Positions 45,164-52,278 of a stretch of DNA of 52,278 nt are shown here, piece by piece. Each line of letters opens with the position of its first letter. Within the stretch, counting starts at the first letter, position 1. The position numbers and the translations under genes are program-made. The notes beneath the pieces are model-generated. The model was not told the origin of the DNA. It saw only the letters and a list, made by a program, of their open reading frames with translations, and did no database searches. The stretch is from Chth-196 sp044376515 (lineage in GTDB: Bacteria > Verrucomicrobiota > Verrucomicrobiia > Chthoniobacterales > Chthoniobacteraceae): positions 1 to 52,278 of the forward strand of contig JBILKV010000008.1 of assembly GCA_044376515.1 (NCBI GenBank), written 5' to 3'.

Positions 45164-45770
45164 GGGGCAAACGTCATTCCGGGAGCCGGGGTGGAAAAGT
45201 GAGGGACGCACGGGGAGGGGATCCGTGCGATGGCGTGGTCAGATTAAGTCAAACAGTGGGGGCGCGGGGAGGGTAACTTTATTTTTGGCTTTCGCCTGCA
45301 AAGCGCCAAATGACTGATTCGGGACGAGGAAAGGGAAGGCGGACTTATCGATCAATCGGATGTTTCGAGAAGCTCAAGGAATTTTCCAGGCGCGCGACAT
45401 TCGGAAGGGAAATTTTATACGGAAAATCAAAGTGTCTTGGGAGCTCTTTTTGGGAGGTGGACTCTCGCGGGCGGGTTCATGTCAGGGGTACTCCGATTTC
45501 GGTCTCACTCCGCTTCTGGCAGGCTGCGGAGTCGCGCCGTCGATCTGACGGCTTACCCAGCAGTCTATGGCGTGGGCGTCGATGCCGAGTTTGATCGCTT
45601 CGTAGGAGACGGTTGAATGGGATGAATGGGGGGCTGTCATCGCTTTTAAGGTCGCGGGATATCGCGCAGCTCGACAACCTCATATTAGCTATCAGTTTCA
45701 CTCCCGATGCCTCTCACAGAGTTTTCCTCAAGGGGTTCAGCCTGCTCGGAAAGCAATCCAGCGCCCTCTC
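45164..45770. other. Region between the two divergent cassettes
   Basis: These 607 bases should hold the promoters of both cassettes. Part of it (45480-45617, minus strand) encodes a fragment of an IS110-like transposase. Near 45415-45445 the DNA is AT-rich for this window, a plausible promoter for cassette A, but I cannot fix -35/-10 boxes. No complete gene is seen. Confidence 0.5.
45480..45617 (-). pseudogene. N-terminal fragment of an IS110-like transposase
   Basis: The minus strand reads TVSYEAIKLGIDAHAIDCWV and then SRQIDGATPQPA, after which the frame turns into unrelated sequence and stops. KLGIDAHA with the catalytic-type Asp, and RQxDGATPQP, are the start of IS110-family (DEDD) transposases as I know them from Verrucomicrobiota. 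No other part of the transposase is visible nearby, so only a 5' fragment remains. It lies between the two divergent cassettes. Confidence 0.65.
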
Positions 45771-48257
45771 ATGAAATTCCTCCTCGCACCCTCAATCACT
45801 CGTGCGCTCATGCAGTTCACCGCGAGAACCCTGTACCGCGTGTGCGTGCTGCTCACTGTGGTGCAGTATCCCACAGGTTCGCTGCTCGCGAGCAACTCCC
45901 TCCCCTTCGACCAAGTTGCCGCCCCTTTTTTCAAACAACACTGCGAGCGTTGTCATGATGCCAAGAAGCAGAAGGGCGACTTCAGGCTGGACACGTTGAA
46001 TCCGGACTTCACCTCGCTAGATACCGCTCAACGCTGGGCAGAGGTGGCGTTTCGAGTGAAGTCCGGCGAGATGCCTCCAAAGGAGGAGACGCAGCCCACC
46101 GCGACCGAACTCGGCGCGGTAGTCGACTTTTTGTCGACTCAACTCCGAGAGGGTGAGGCCGCTCGAATGGCGAAACGCGGTCCTGTGAACCACTACCGAC
46201 TCAGCCGCGACGAATACGCAGCGACTGTGTACGATTTGCTCGGAGTTCATTTTGACCCACACCTGCCGGGCGCTTTCAACGAAGACCCGCGCTGGCATGG
46301 CTATGATCGTATTGGGGCGCTCTTGTCGCTCTCCCCCTCGCACGTGGAGCGTTATCTCAAAGCGGCTGAGACGATTCTCGAGCGAGCATTCCCAGAAACC
46401 GCAGCGCAGACAGGGAAGTTCCTCGCTGACGCCATTCAAATCCGACACCCAACTGAGCGGAAAAAAATCACGGAGATGGGGCTGCCCATTGAAAAAATCC
46501 GAGTTCCAGTTTGGCCCGACGCCTCCGTAGCGGCGTTTCGCGGACACTGGGACGGAAAGTTGCGTGGAATCGGTCTTTACCGAGGCCGAGTCAAACTAAG
46601 CGGTCTCCGAGGGTTGAATGGTGCAGCCCCGCACCTTTCAGTCTGGCATAGCTCGTTGAAGCGCTCAATTTTCGACGAGGACATCCTCGCGCCGGAGGAC
46701 AGTCCGACCACCGTGGAGTTCGAAGTGTATTTCTCCGCTTCCGCTGAACTGGAGTTCCGCAATGAGGTGCCTGCAGCCTTTAGCAAAGCCGGCAACCACA
46801 CCCTCAACGTGCTCAACGGTGGTGGAAGCATTTTTCTGGGATCGCGGGACATGCGCAGGACCAATCCTACCGGCTACAAACTCTTTGATGACGAGGGCCA
46901 TGCCATCCACCCGATGCTCCTGATCGATTCCGTCGAATGGGAGGGACCCATTGTGTCCGACGGAGATCTTAAAAAGAGGGAAGGGCTGATGCCTCAAACC
47001 CAAGGTGACCTCGCCGAGTCGCGGGCCTGCCTCACCAAACTGGCTACCCGCGCGTGGCGACGCCCCGTGGAGGACCAGGAAATCGACCGCTACGTCCGTA
47101 TTGTGGAAAGCGAGTTGCAAGCGGGTGCAAAGTATCGTGCAGCACATCTGTCTGCGATGGCAGGCATCCTGACTTCAAAGAACTTTTATTATCTCGAGGA
47201 AGGATCCGCCAAGAAGCGACGGGACACCCTCAATGACTGGGAGCTCGCCTCGCGTCTGTCGTATTTTCTGTGGGGCTCGATGCCTGACGACACCCTGTTC
47301 GCTGCCGCGAAAGCAGGACACCTTCGTCAGTCTACCGCTCGACGCGCGCATGTGGACCGAATGCTCAATGACGCGCGTATTTCACGGTTCACGGACGCCT
47401 TCCCGAACCAGTGGCTTCAACTGCACAAAATCGGAATGTTCCCTCCCGACCCAAAGCTCTATCCAGACTACGATTTGTGGCTGGAGAAAAGCATGCGTCT
47501 CGAACCGGCCACCTTCTTCAATGAAGTGTTCGTGAAAAATTTCCCGATTCGCGAGCTTCTGGATTCGGACTGGGCCATGGTCAACCCGCGTCTCGCGGGA
47601 CACTACGGATTGGAACCCCTGCAAACATCCGGTTTTCAGCACGTAGCCCTGAAGCCGGACAATCATCGAGGAGGTCTTCTCACTCAAGCGGGAGTGCTGA
47701 TGCTAACCTCCGACGGGACCCGCCACCGCCCCGTCCATCGCGGCGTCTGGGTGAGCGAATCCATCTTTGGGCGCACACCCCTTCCCCCCCCACCAAATGT
47801 CGAACCTCTCGAACCGACGCCCGCAGACAAGCCCAAGTCCACTGTTCGCGCACAGCTTGAATCCCACTCCTCCAATGCCACTTGTGCTTCATGCCATGCG
47901 AAAATTGATCCGCTCGGATTTGCATTCGATCACTTCGATGCCATCGGGCGCTGGCGCACACGCGAAATTTCCAACTCCGGAAAAGGTGAGAATCCGCCCG
48001 TAAAGGCTGCGGGCGTTTTGGCAGATGGAAGACCATTCGCCAACTCAGAGGAGTTTAAGAAACTGCTGGTGAACGACATTGACCGCTTCGCTGAAGCGTT
48101 CGTCGAACAACTCGCCACCTTCGCACTCCGACGAGTGATGACGGTCGATGACGCACAAGAAATCCGCGCAGTCGCCCAAGCCTGCCGGGCGAAGGGCTAC
48201 CGCCTGCGAGACATCGTCGAGCGCCTCGCGCTCTCAGACATTTTTGCGAAACGTTAA
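45771..48257 (+). CDS. Planctomycete-type cytochrome c domain protein (DUF1592 family), cassette B
   Basis: The product is 828 residues from ATG 45771; ATG 45810 would give a tidier signal peptide (TLYRVCVLLTVVQYPTGSLL) and is an alternative. Haem motif 1 is HCERCHDAKKQKGD (residues 57-70) and motif 2 is TCASCHAKIDPLGF. It follows the cassette A protein block for block: YRLSRDEYAATVYDLLGVHF, LSLSPSHVERYLKAAE, WELASRLSYFLWGSMPD, FPNQWLQLHKIGMFPPDPKL, GGLLTQAGVLMLTSDGTRHR and RGVWVSESIFGRTPLPPPP. It is the first gene of cassette B, reading away from cassette A. Confidence 0.92.
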   Translation: MKFLLAPSITRALMQFTARTLYRVCVLLTVVQYPTGSLLASNSLPFDQVAAPFFKQHCERCHDAKKQKGDFRLDTLNPDFTSLDTAQRWAEVAFRVKSGEMPPKEETQPTATELGAVVDFLSTQLREGEAARMAKRGPVNHYRLSRDEYAATVYDLLGVHFDPHLPGAFNEDPRWHGYDRIGALLSLSPSHVERYLKAAETILERAFPETAAQTGKFLADAIQIRHPTERKKITEMGLPIEKIRVPVWPDASVAAFRGHWDGKLRGIGLYRGRVKLSGLRGLNGAAPHLSVWHSSLKRSIFDEDILAPEDSPTTVEFEVYFSASAELEFRNEVPAAFSKAGNHTLNVLNGGGSIFLGSRDMRRTNPTGYKLFDDEGHAIHPMLLIDSVEWEGPIVSDGDLKKREGLMPQTQGDLAESRACLTKLATRAWRRPVEDQEIDRYVRIVESELQAGAKYRAAHLSAMAGILTSKNFYYLEEGSAKKRRDTLNDWELASRLSYFLWGSMPDDTLFAAAKAGHLRQSTARRAHVDRMLNDARISRFTDAFPNQWLQLHKIGMFPPDPKLYPDYDLWLEKSMRLEPATFFNEVFVKNFPIRELLDSDWAMVNPRLAGHYGLEPLQTSGFQHVALKPDNHRGGLLTQAGVLMLTSDGTRHRPVHRGVWVSESIFGRTPLPPPPNVEPLEPTPADKPKSTVRAQLESHSSNATCASCHAKIDPLGFAFDHFDAIGRWRTREISNSGKGENPPVKAAGVLADGRPFANSEEFKKLLVNDIDRFAEAFVEQLATFALRRVMTVDDAQEIRAVAQACRAKGYRLRDIVERLALSDIFAKR

Positions 48258-48283
48258 CTCAAGAGCCCCCCCTTTAACTTCCC

Positions 48284-49642
48284 ATGAACTATCTTTCCCA
48301 ATCGTGGCTTCTCAGCCGACGCCACCTCCTCAAGGGAGTCGGCGTCACACTCGCGCTTCCGTTCCTCGATGCAATGCGACCTTCCCGGGTTCATGCCGCC
48401 ACCAGCGCGGCACTCAAACCCCGGCGCAGTGTGTTCATTTATCTGCCCAACGGGGTGAACACCAAGGAGTACCAAATTCAAGAATCTGGTGCGGATTACC
48501 AGTTCACCAAACCGCTTGAGTCGCTCGCGAAACATCGTGCGCACATCACCCCAATGAGCGGCCTCCACCACCCCACAGGACTCGGCCAGCATCACAACTG
48601 CCGACGCATTTGGCTCACCGGCGGAAAGCTCGGACCAGCAGACCGTAACACCATCTCGGTCGACCAACTGATGGCTCAGCTCACGGCTCCAATCACGCGC
48701 CACGCTTCGCTTGAGCTCAGTAATCAAGGGGGCTCACTCGCTTGGAACGCGGACGGAATCCAGTTGCCAGCCCAATCAAATCCCGGCGTTGCATTCCGCG
48801 AAATGTTCGAGGATCCCAAAGGCGGTATTGCCAGCCAAAGACGGGGCTTCCAACGCCGGGGAAGCATTCTGGACGCAGTCATTGACGAGGCCGGCAGCCT
48901 GTCAAAAGAGCTTGGATCTGAAGACAAAGGTCGCCTCGAGCAATACCTGAACTCCGTGCGGGAGGTAGAAATTCGCACCCAACGCGCCGACAAGTGGCTC
49001 GATACGCCCCGACCCAAGATTGATCCATCAGTGGTCGGCAAACTGAACCGGGACGTCTCCCTGCAAATGTTGGGCGAGTATCTACGGACCATGTATGACA
49101 TTATCGTTTTGGCATTTCAGACAGACATGACCCGCGTGGTCACCTTTAACACCGGCGAAGAGGGCCAAGGCCCCGCCGTCCCGGAAATCGGAGTGCGCCA
49201 AGATCGGCACTCACTTTCCCACCACAACGGGAACGCCGACCTGCTCCGTCAACTCACCGAAAGCGATGCGTTTAATGTCGCTCAGTTCAGCTACTTTCTC
49301 GATCGCCTCTCAGAGGTAAAGGACGCCGATGGTCCACTCTTGGACGCCACCATGGCCCTCTACGGCAGCGGTATGGCGTACGGGCACAGTCACGGCAACG
49401 CAAGCCTGCCTCTGATTCTTGCCGGCGGTACAAAGCTCGGGCTGAAACACGGCCGACACCTTGATTTCAACGCCGCGACGAAGGATTTCCAAGGATACGA
49501 AAAGCACCCTGGAATCCACCACAAACCCGTCAATGCCAAAGCCCGTCTCAGCAATGTGCTGCTGACCATGGCGCAACGGATGGGAGTGGAATCACCCTCT
49601 TTCTCCGACAGCCTGCAAGCGTGTTCTGAGCTCACGGCATGA
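48284..49642 (+). CDS. DUF1552 family secreted protein, cassette B (Tat signal)
   Basis: The product is 452 residues. The twin-arginine signal is LSRRHLLKGVGVTLALPFLD. The family pattern is RRSVFIYLPNGVNTKEYQ, ITPMSGLHHPTGLGQHHNCR, EQYLNSVREVEIRTQRADKW, FQTDMTRVVTFNTGEEGQ, RHSLSHHNGNADLLRQLTE, ALYGSGMAYGHSHGNASLPL and LKHGRHLDFN. It starts 26 bases after the cytochrome gene and its stop overlaps the next start (ATGA, 49639-49642), so translation of the second and third genes is coupled. Confidence 0.92.
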   Translation: MNYLSQSWLLSRRHLLKGVGVTLALPFLDAMRPSRVHAATSAALKPRRSVFIYLPNGVNTKEYQIQESGADYQFTKPLESLAKHRAHITPMSGLHHPTGLGQHHNCRRIWLTGGKLGPADRNTISVDQLMAQLTAPITRHASLELSNQGGSLAWNADGIQLPAQSNPGVAFREMFEDPKGGIASQRRGFQRRGSILDAVIDEAGSLSKELGSEDKGRLEQYLNSVREVEIRTQRADKWLDTPRPKIDPSVVGKLNRDVSLQMLGEYLRTMYDIIVLAFQTDMTRVVTFNTGEEGQGPAVPEIGVRQDRHSLSHHNGNADLLRQLTESDAFNVAQFSYFLDRLSEVKDADGPLLDATMALYGSGMAYGHSHGNASLPLILAGGTKLGLKHGRHLDFNAATKDFQGYEKHPGIHHKPVNAKARLSNVLLTMAQRMGVESPSFSDSLQACSELTA

Positions 49643-50817
49643 AACCCATTTTTTCCGCTGTCGTTGCCGTGATCGCAGCTCTCTTCGGTTTGCACGTCCG
49701 AGCCGAAGACAAGAAAATCTCCTACGTCCCCAAGGCGGGTGAGTTTCCGGTGGCTGGGGCGGGTGTCTACCTCTGCGGGGAGTTGGTCGAGGTTGACCAC
49801 ATCAATCGACGCGGGGCCCTGCGCCTCAACGGCGATGGCGTAGACGACCGCTACCATAGCGCACCAAGTCACCGATTCGCCCTGCTACCCTATGGCACAA
49901 TCCGGTTCCGAGGCGCGCCCGCAGAGTTGCGCGACATTCCCATCGGCACTGTCCTGCATGGCTACTTCACCGTCCCGCGCGAGGGCGACACGACAATTCC
50001 TGCGCCGGCAAAAGGCTCCGAAAAGTACGTGCCCGCCGAGAATCAGGCACTCATCTTGGAGGACGATTTCAGCTTCTATCAGCGACAAGGCTGCGCTTGG
50101 AAAATCACGGCGATCGCCGCTGAGAAAGGCGGTTGGACCACCAACAACCGCGTCGAAAAACGCCTGACAGCCACGCTGATGGGACCTCAAGGAAAGGACG
50201 GACTCAGTGGCGAGCAAAGCTTCGATTTCGACAGCAGCACGCGCGTTTGGAAAGGACGCGCCCTCGGCACGCTTGCAGACCTCGCTCCCGGCCTCTCCGT
50301 TCAAGTAGGACTCACTTGGTGCTACGACTGGCGCTATGGGAGGTTCCACTGTGCGGACGTGTGGCTAGACGACGAAGCGCGTTCCACCGCAAGCGAGACC
50401 CAGCGACAGATTCACATCCGCCACATGCGCCATCGTTGGCTGCCGGGTTGGATTGATGACGTTCAGCACGAGGCCGGTGGCAGAGGAGTGGTCACCCTCA
50501 CGCTCTTCGGTGGCTCGGATCCAAGCCTCTACGACGCCGTTCGCGCCCAAGCCAAATCCGGTGGCGCAGCAATCGCCGCCGGCGAATGGAGCCTTCGCAC
50601 TTGGTGGCAAGAGCACGACGCGAAAGGTGGTGCCGTAGTCGACGTGAAGGACGTTTCCAATAGCCCGCCCACCACGACCGGTCTGCAAGTTCGACTGAAA
50701 ATAGGAGAGTTGCTCGCCGGTTTCCGTCCAGGAGCCATCGTGCGTTTGCGACCCAATGGGTTTCCGAATGTCAAACTGCCGCCCGAAGAGAGAGTCAAGG
50801 GACTCGACGACCGTTAA
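49639..50817 (+). CDS. Secreted hypothetical protein, third gene of cassette B
   Basis: The product is 392 residues with a signal peptide (MKPIFSAVVAVIAALFGLHV, cleaved near RAED). It is homologous along its length to the 40146-41342 product: GVYLCGELVEVDHI, LLPYGTIRFRGAPAELRDIP, IGTVLHGYFTVP, LILEDDFSFYQRQG, TRVWKGRALG, LTWCYDWRYGRFHCADVWLD and LLAGFRPGAIVRLRPNGFPN. No known domain is recognised; the LLPYG..IPIGTxLHGYF part suggests a small beta-barrel. The ATGA overlap with the DUF1552 gene ties its expression to that gene. About 170 bases later an IS66-type element begins. Confidence 0.82.
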   Translation: MKPIFSAVVAVIAALFGLHVRAEDKKISYVPKAGEFPVAGAGVYLCGELVEVDHINRRGALRLNGDGVDDRYHSAPSHRFALLPYGTIRFRGAPAELRDIPIGTVLHGYFTVPREGDTTIPAPAKGSEKYVPAENQALILEDDFSFYQRQGCAWKITAIAAEKGGWTTNNRVEKRLTATLMGPQGKDGLSGEQSFDFDSSTRVWKGRALGTLADLAPGLSVQVGLTWCYDWRYGRFHCADVWLDDEARSTASETQRQIHIRHMRHRWLPGWIDDVQHEAGGRGVVTLTLFGGSDPSLYDAVRAQAKSGGAAIAAGEWSLRTWWQEHDAKGGAVVDVKDVSNSPPTTTGLQVRLKIGELLAGFRPGAIVRLRPNGFPNVKLPPEERVKGLDDR

Positions 50818-50989
50818 CGCTTGTTGATTCCCCGAGCCCTCCTTGCCTGGGAAAGGAGACCCATAAGGCCCCTCCACGAAGACGTTAAGCGTCGTCTACC
50901 CCGAATCGATTCCTGAAAGATGCGATTCAAGCAGCACCCCCGTTGTCAGACGTGCCAAACGGTTCGAGGAGGCTCGCGGTTTGGTGGGT

Positions 50990-51017
50990 CGTATCCGTCC
51001 GCCGAACCCGATCTATC
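50990..51017 (+). repeat. Left terminal inverted repeat of the IS66-type element
   Basis: cgtatccgtccgccgaaccc begins here and matches the complement of 51943-51970 at all but a few of 28 positions. Similarity to the other two copies of this end stops exactly at the first base, which marks the IS boundary. Confidence 0.75.
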
Positions 51018-51096
51018 GGAGTGACTGCAGATGGGCGAGGTTCCCTACGTGAGCGCCACCAACCCCGTCTCCTTTACTCTCCGACAAAATGCCGGA

Positions 51097-51690
51097 TTAT
51101 TCGGTGATCCTGCGGAGTTTCTGCCACCCGTGGGGAGTCAACGAGCCCACTTCCCGGGCCAGCCTTCGGTTGAGCCCCGGCAACACCGACTCCAGATACT
51201 CCCTCACGCATATCCCTCTGCGCTTGCAGCTTTCCACCACAGACGCCACCGCCGCCACGTGGTGGCCCGCCGCCTCGCTGCCGATGTGCAGCCAGTTCTT
51301 CCGCCCAAGGGCAATCGGGCGCATTCCGTTTTCCACCCAGTTGTCTGTCCACCTCGATCCGCCCGTCGCTCAAAATCACTTCCAGTCTCGGCCACAGGTT
51401 GAGTGCATACTGACACGCCCTCCCCAGCAGGCTCTTGGGCAGCGCCTTACCCGAAGCCTCCTCCACCAAACCGCGCAACTGCCCAAAAAGCTCCACGCTC
51501 CGCTCTGCGCGCAGCTTTCCCCGGCCCGACGCATCCAAGCCAGTTTCCCGCGCCTCCTTTTCCACAGCGTAAATTTCCCCGACCCTCAGCAGGATGAACC
51601 CCGCCTCCACGTTCCCGGGATCCACCTGCAGCGTCTCGTAAAACTTCCGCCGCACATGCGCCAGACAGCAGGCGCGCCGGATCCCAGTAC
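51097..51690 (-). pseudogene. IS66 transposase, C-terminal fragment with a frameshift
   Basis: In one frame the minus strand encodes ACCLAHVRRKFYETLQVD, GEIYAVEKEARETGL, LPKSLLGRACQYALNLW and DGRIEVDRQL. In the next frame it continues VENGMRPIALGRKNWLHIGS, EAAGHHVAAVASVVESCKRR and VREYLESVLPGLNRR. This is the DDE C-terminal half of an IS66 transposase, including the D...E part IEVDxxLVENxMRPIALGRK. An extra G in ctgggtgg near 51345 breaks the frame. The N-terminal two thirds are missing. Confidence 0.85.
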
Positions 51691-51699
51691 CGAGCGTGG

Positions 51700-51918
51700 C
51701 GCAGAGAGCTCAAGCTCCAAAAAGCGCGAGGGTTTCTGGCGGGGATGGGAGCTTTGGAGCCGAGCCTTTTTGAGGTGGAGTGAAAGCAGACTCTGGGCGA
51801 TGCCGTGTGGCCGGGAGAATGCCGCTAGGGAAAGGCCACTGGAACGAAAAGCAGCGAGGAGTTCTTGAATTTGCCGGGCAGAGCGCCGCGGGCGGCGAGC
51901 GGGAATTTGTATTCCCAA
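51700..51918 (-). pseudogene. IS66 orfA-like accessory gene fragment
   Basis: From a TTG at 51918 the minus strand encodes RRSARQIQELLAAFRSSGLS and then LAAFSRPHGIAQSLLSLHLK and KARLQSS, the helix-turn-helix type protein that precedes orfB in IS66 elements. It runs to about SRFLELELSAP before meeting the transposase remnant in another frame. The normal orfA stop, orfB and the transposase start have been removed by the internal deletion. Confidence 0.65.
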
Positions 51919-51942
51919 AAACTACACACCGCAAAGGGTCTG

Positions 51943-51970
51943 GGTAGATGGGGCTCGGCGGACGGATACG
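51943..51970 (-). repeat. Right terminal inverted repeat of the IS66-type element
   Basis: Read on the minus strand it starts cgtatccgtccgccgagccc, pairing with the left end at 50990. The same end sequence recurs as a solo copy at 39918-39975. Confidence 0.75.
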
Positions 51971-52156
51971 CTCGAAGTGCGCCGGGACGCTATTGAGGAA
52001 AACACCGGCGAGAAGTTATCCTTCAACGAAACGGTGCACGCCTACTCGGATTTCGTTCCCGATCTTCAGCCCGCCGATGTCAATGCCCGCACCCGCGCCC
52101 TTGCAGATGTCTGCCTCGTCCCGCTCAACTCCAACGAGTTCGCTTATGTTTATTGA
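51971..52156 (+). pseudogene. 3' remnant of a gene cut by the IS66-type element
   Basis: Directly outside the IS end, one frame reads LEVRRDAIEENTGEKL, SFNETVHAYSDFVPDLQPAD and VNARTRALADVCLVPLNSNE, then FAYVY and TGA (52154-52156). The composition looks protein-like (balanced charges, no repeats) for about 61 residues. The frame continues into the IS end without a plausible start, so the 5' part was probably lost on insertion. I do not recognise the family. Confidence 0.45.
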
Positions 52157-52160
52157 AGCC

Positions 52161-52278
52161 TCAGCTTACCAGCGTGCGCAGCTTGGCCGTGACATCGTCA
52201 CGGCTGAGGACACCTGCGGCGACAGCAAGAGTGAGGTTTTCCCATTCGTCACTATCCGGTGCCGGGGTGCATCCGTTG
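52161..52278 (-). CDS. C-terminal part of a gene running off the right edge
   Basis: The minus strand is open from the window edge to TGA 52163-52161 and encodes 38 residues: NGCTPAPDSDEWENLTLAVA, then AGVLSRDDVTAKLRTLVS. It converges with the remnant gene, whose stop is five bases away. There is too little to name a family. Confidence 0.4.
   Translation of the reverse strand, partial: NGCTPAPDSDEWENLTLAVAAGVLSRDDVTAKLRTLVS

Larger units (their letters stand above)
50990..51970 (-). mobile_element. IS66-type insertion sequence, internally deleted and frameshifted
   Basis: The element is about 981 bp, bounded by imperfect terminal inverted repeats of about 28 bp starting cgtatccgtccgccga (50990-51017, and the complement of 51943-51970). 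It keeps, on the minus strand, an orfA-like start (51700-51918) joined directly to the C-terminal part of the large IS66 transposase (51097-51690); orfB and most of the transposase gene are missing. The transposase part also has a one-base insertion. No 8-bp target duplication is evident (tggtgggt versus ctcgaagt), so flanks have been rearranged or the copy is old. It cannot move by itself. Confidence 0.82.

Noticed and set aside
51089..51868. 259-codon plus-strand frame over the IS66 element
   Set aside because: It is antisense to clear IS66 transposase and orfA remnants.

Overview
The window is a GC-rich stretch of bacterial chromosome. It most likely comes from a member of the Verrucomicrobiota, close to the Opitutales type. 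The basis is the character of RpoA (N-terminus RLGRFEMP) and L17, three sets of paired DUF1552 / planctomycete-type cytochrome (DUF1592) genes, a DUF6600 protein, a DUF4838 protein and a very large secreted immunoglobulin-repeat protein. These families are typical of the Planctomycetota-Verrucomicrobiota group. The assignment rests on family recognition and no search was run.

Layout. Positions 2-12619 hold the 3' part of a giant gene made of about 44 immunoglobulin-like repeats of about 85 residues with one C-type lectin-like domain. The first dozen repeats are almost identical and are organised as a five-unit higher-order repeat. A DUF1592 + DUF1552 pair follows on the minus strand (12825-16888). 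Core genes rpoA and rplQ (17278-18739) end at a strong terminator and are followed by a secreted DUF6600 protein with a long Pro/Ser/Gln-rich tail. Next come a tRNA-Gly(GCC), accC and accB (acetyl-CoA carboxylase) and a sugar-nucleotide epimerase on the minus strand. A cyclic-nucleotide-binding K+ channel and an M29-type aminopeptidase lie on the plus strand, then a beta-lactamase-fold hydrolase on the minus strand.

The most unusual block is 30242-34981. A minus-strand operon encodes a small basic protein, a BRCT-like + midasin/dynein-type AAA ATPase, and an HExxH + VWA protein. A convergent gene at one end encodes a protein that resembles a degenerate ClpP/crotonase fold. The ATPase and VWA reading frames overlap by one base (TAGTG). 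This looks like a MoxR/VWA-type chaperone or conflict system with an added metallopeptidase-like domain, and it is the best candidate here for an undescribed system.

The right third (about 39918-51970) looks like an island. Two homologous three-gene cassettes (DUF1592 cytochrome, DUF1552 Tat protein, and an unrecognised secreted protein of about 395 residues) stand back to back. They are separated by a fragment of an IS110-like transposase gene. They are bracketed by a solo IS end on the left and, on the right, an internally deleted, frameshifted IS66-type element with recognisable terminal inverted repeats. The right edge holds the 3' remnant of a gene cut by that IS and the 3' end of another gene.

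Reliability. Gene calls for rpoA, rplQ, accB, accC, tRNA-Gly and the DUF1552/DUF1592 genes are secure. The functions of the VWA/AAA block, the third cassette gene and the small membrane proteins are inferred. Start codons were chosen from signal peptides, family N-termini and ribosome binding sites. Many genes here lack a clear Shine-Dalgarno sequence, so some starts may shift.
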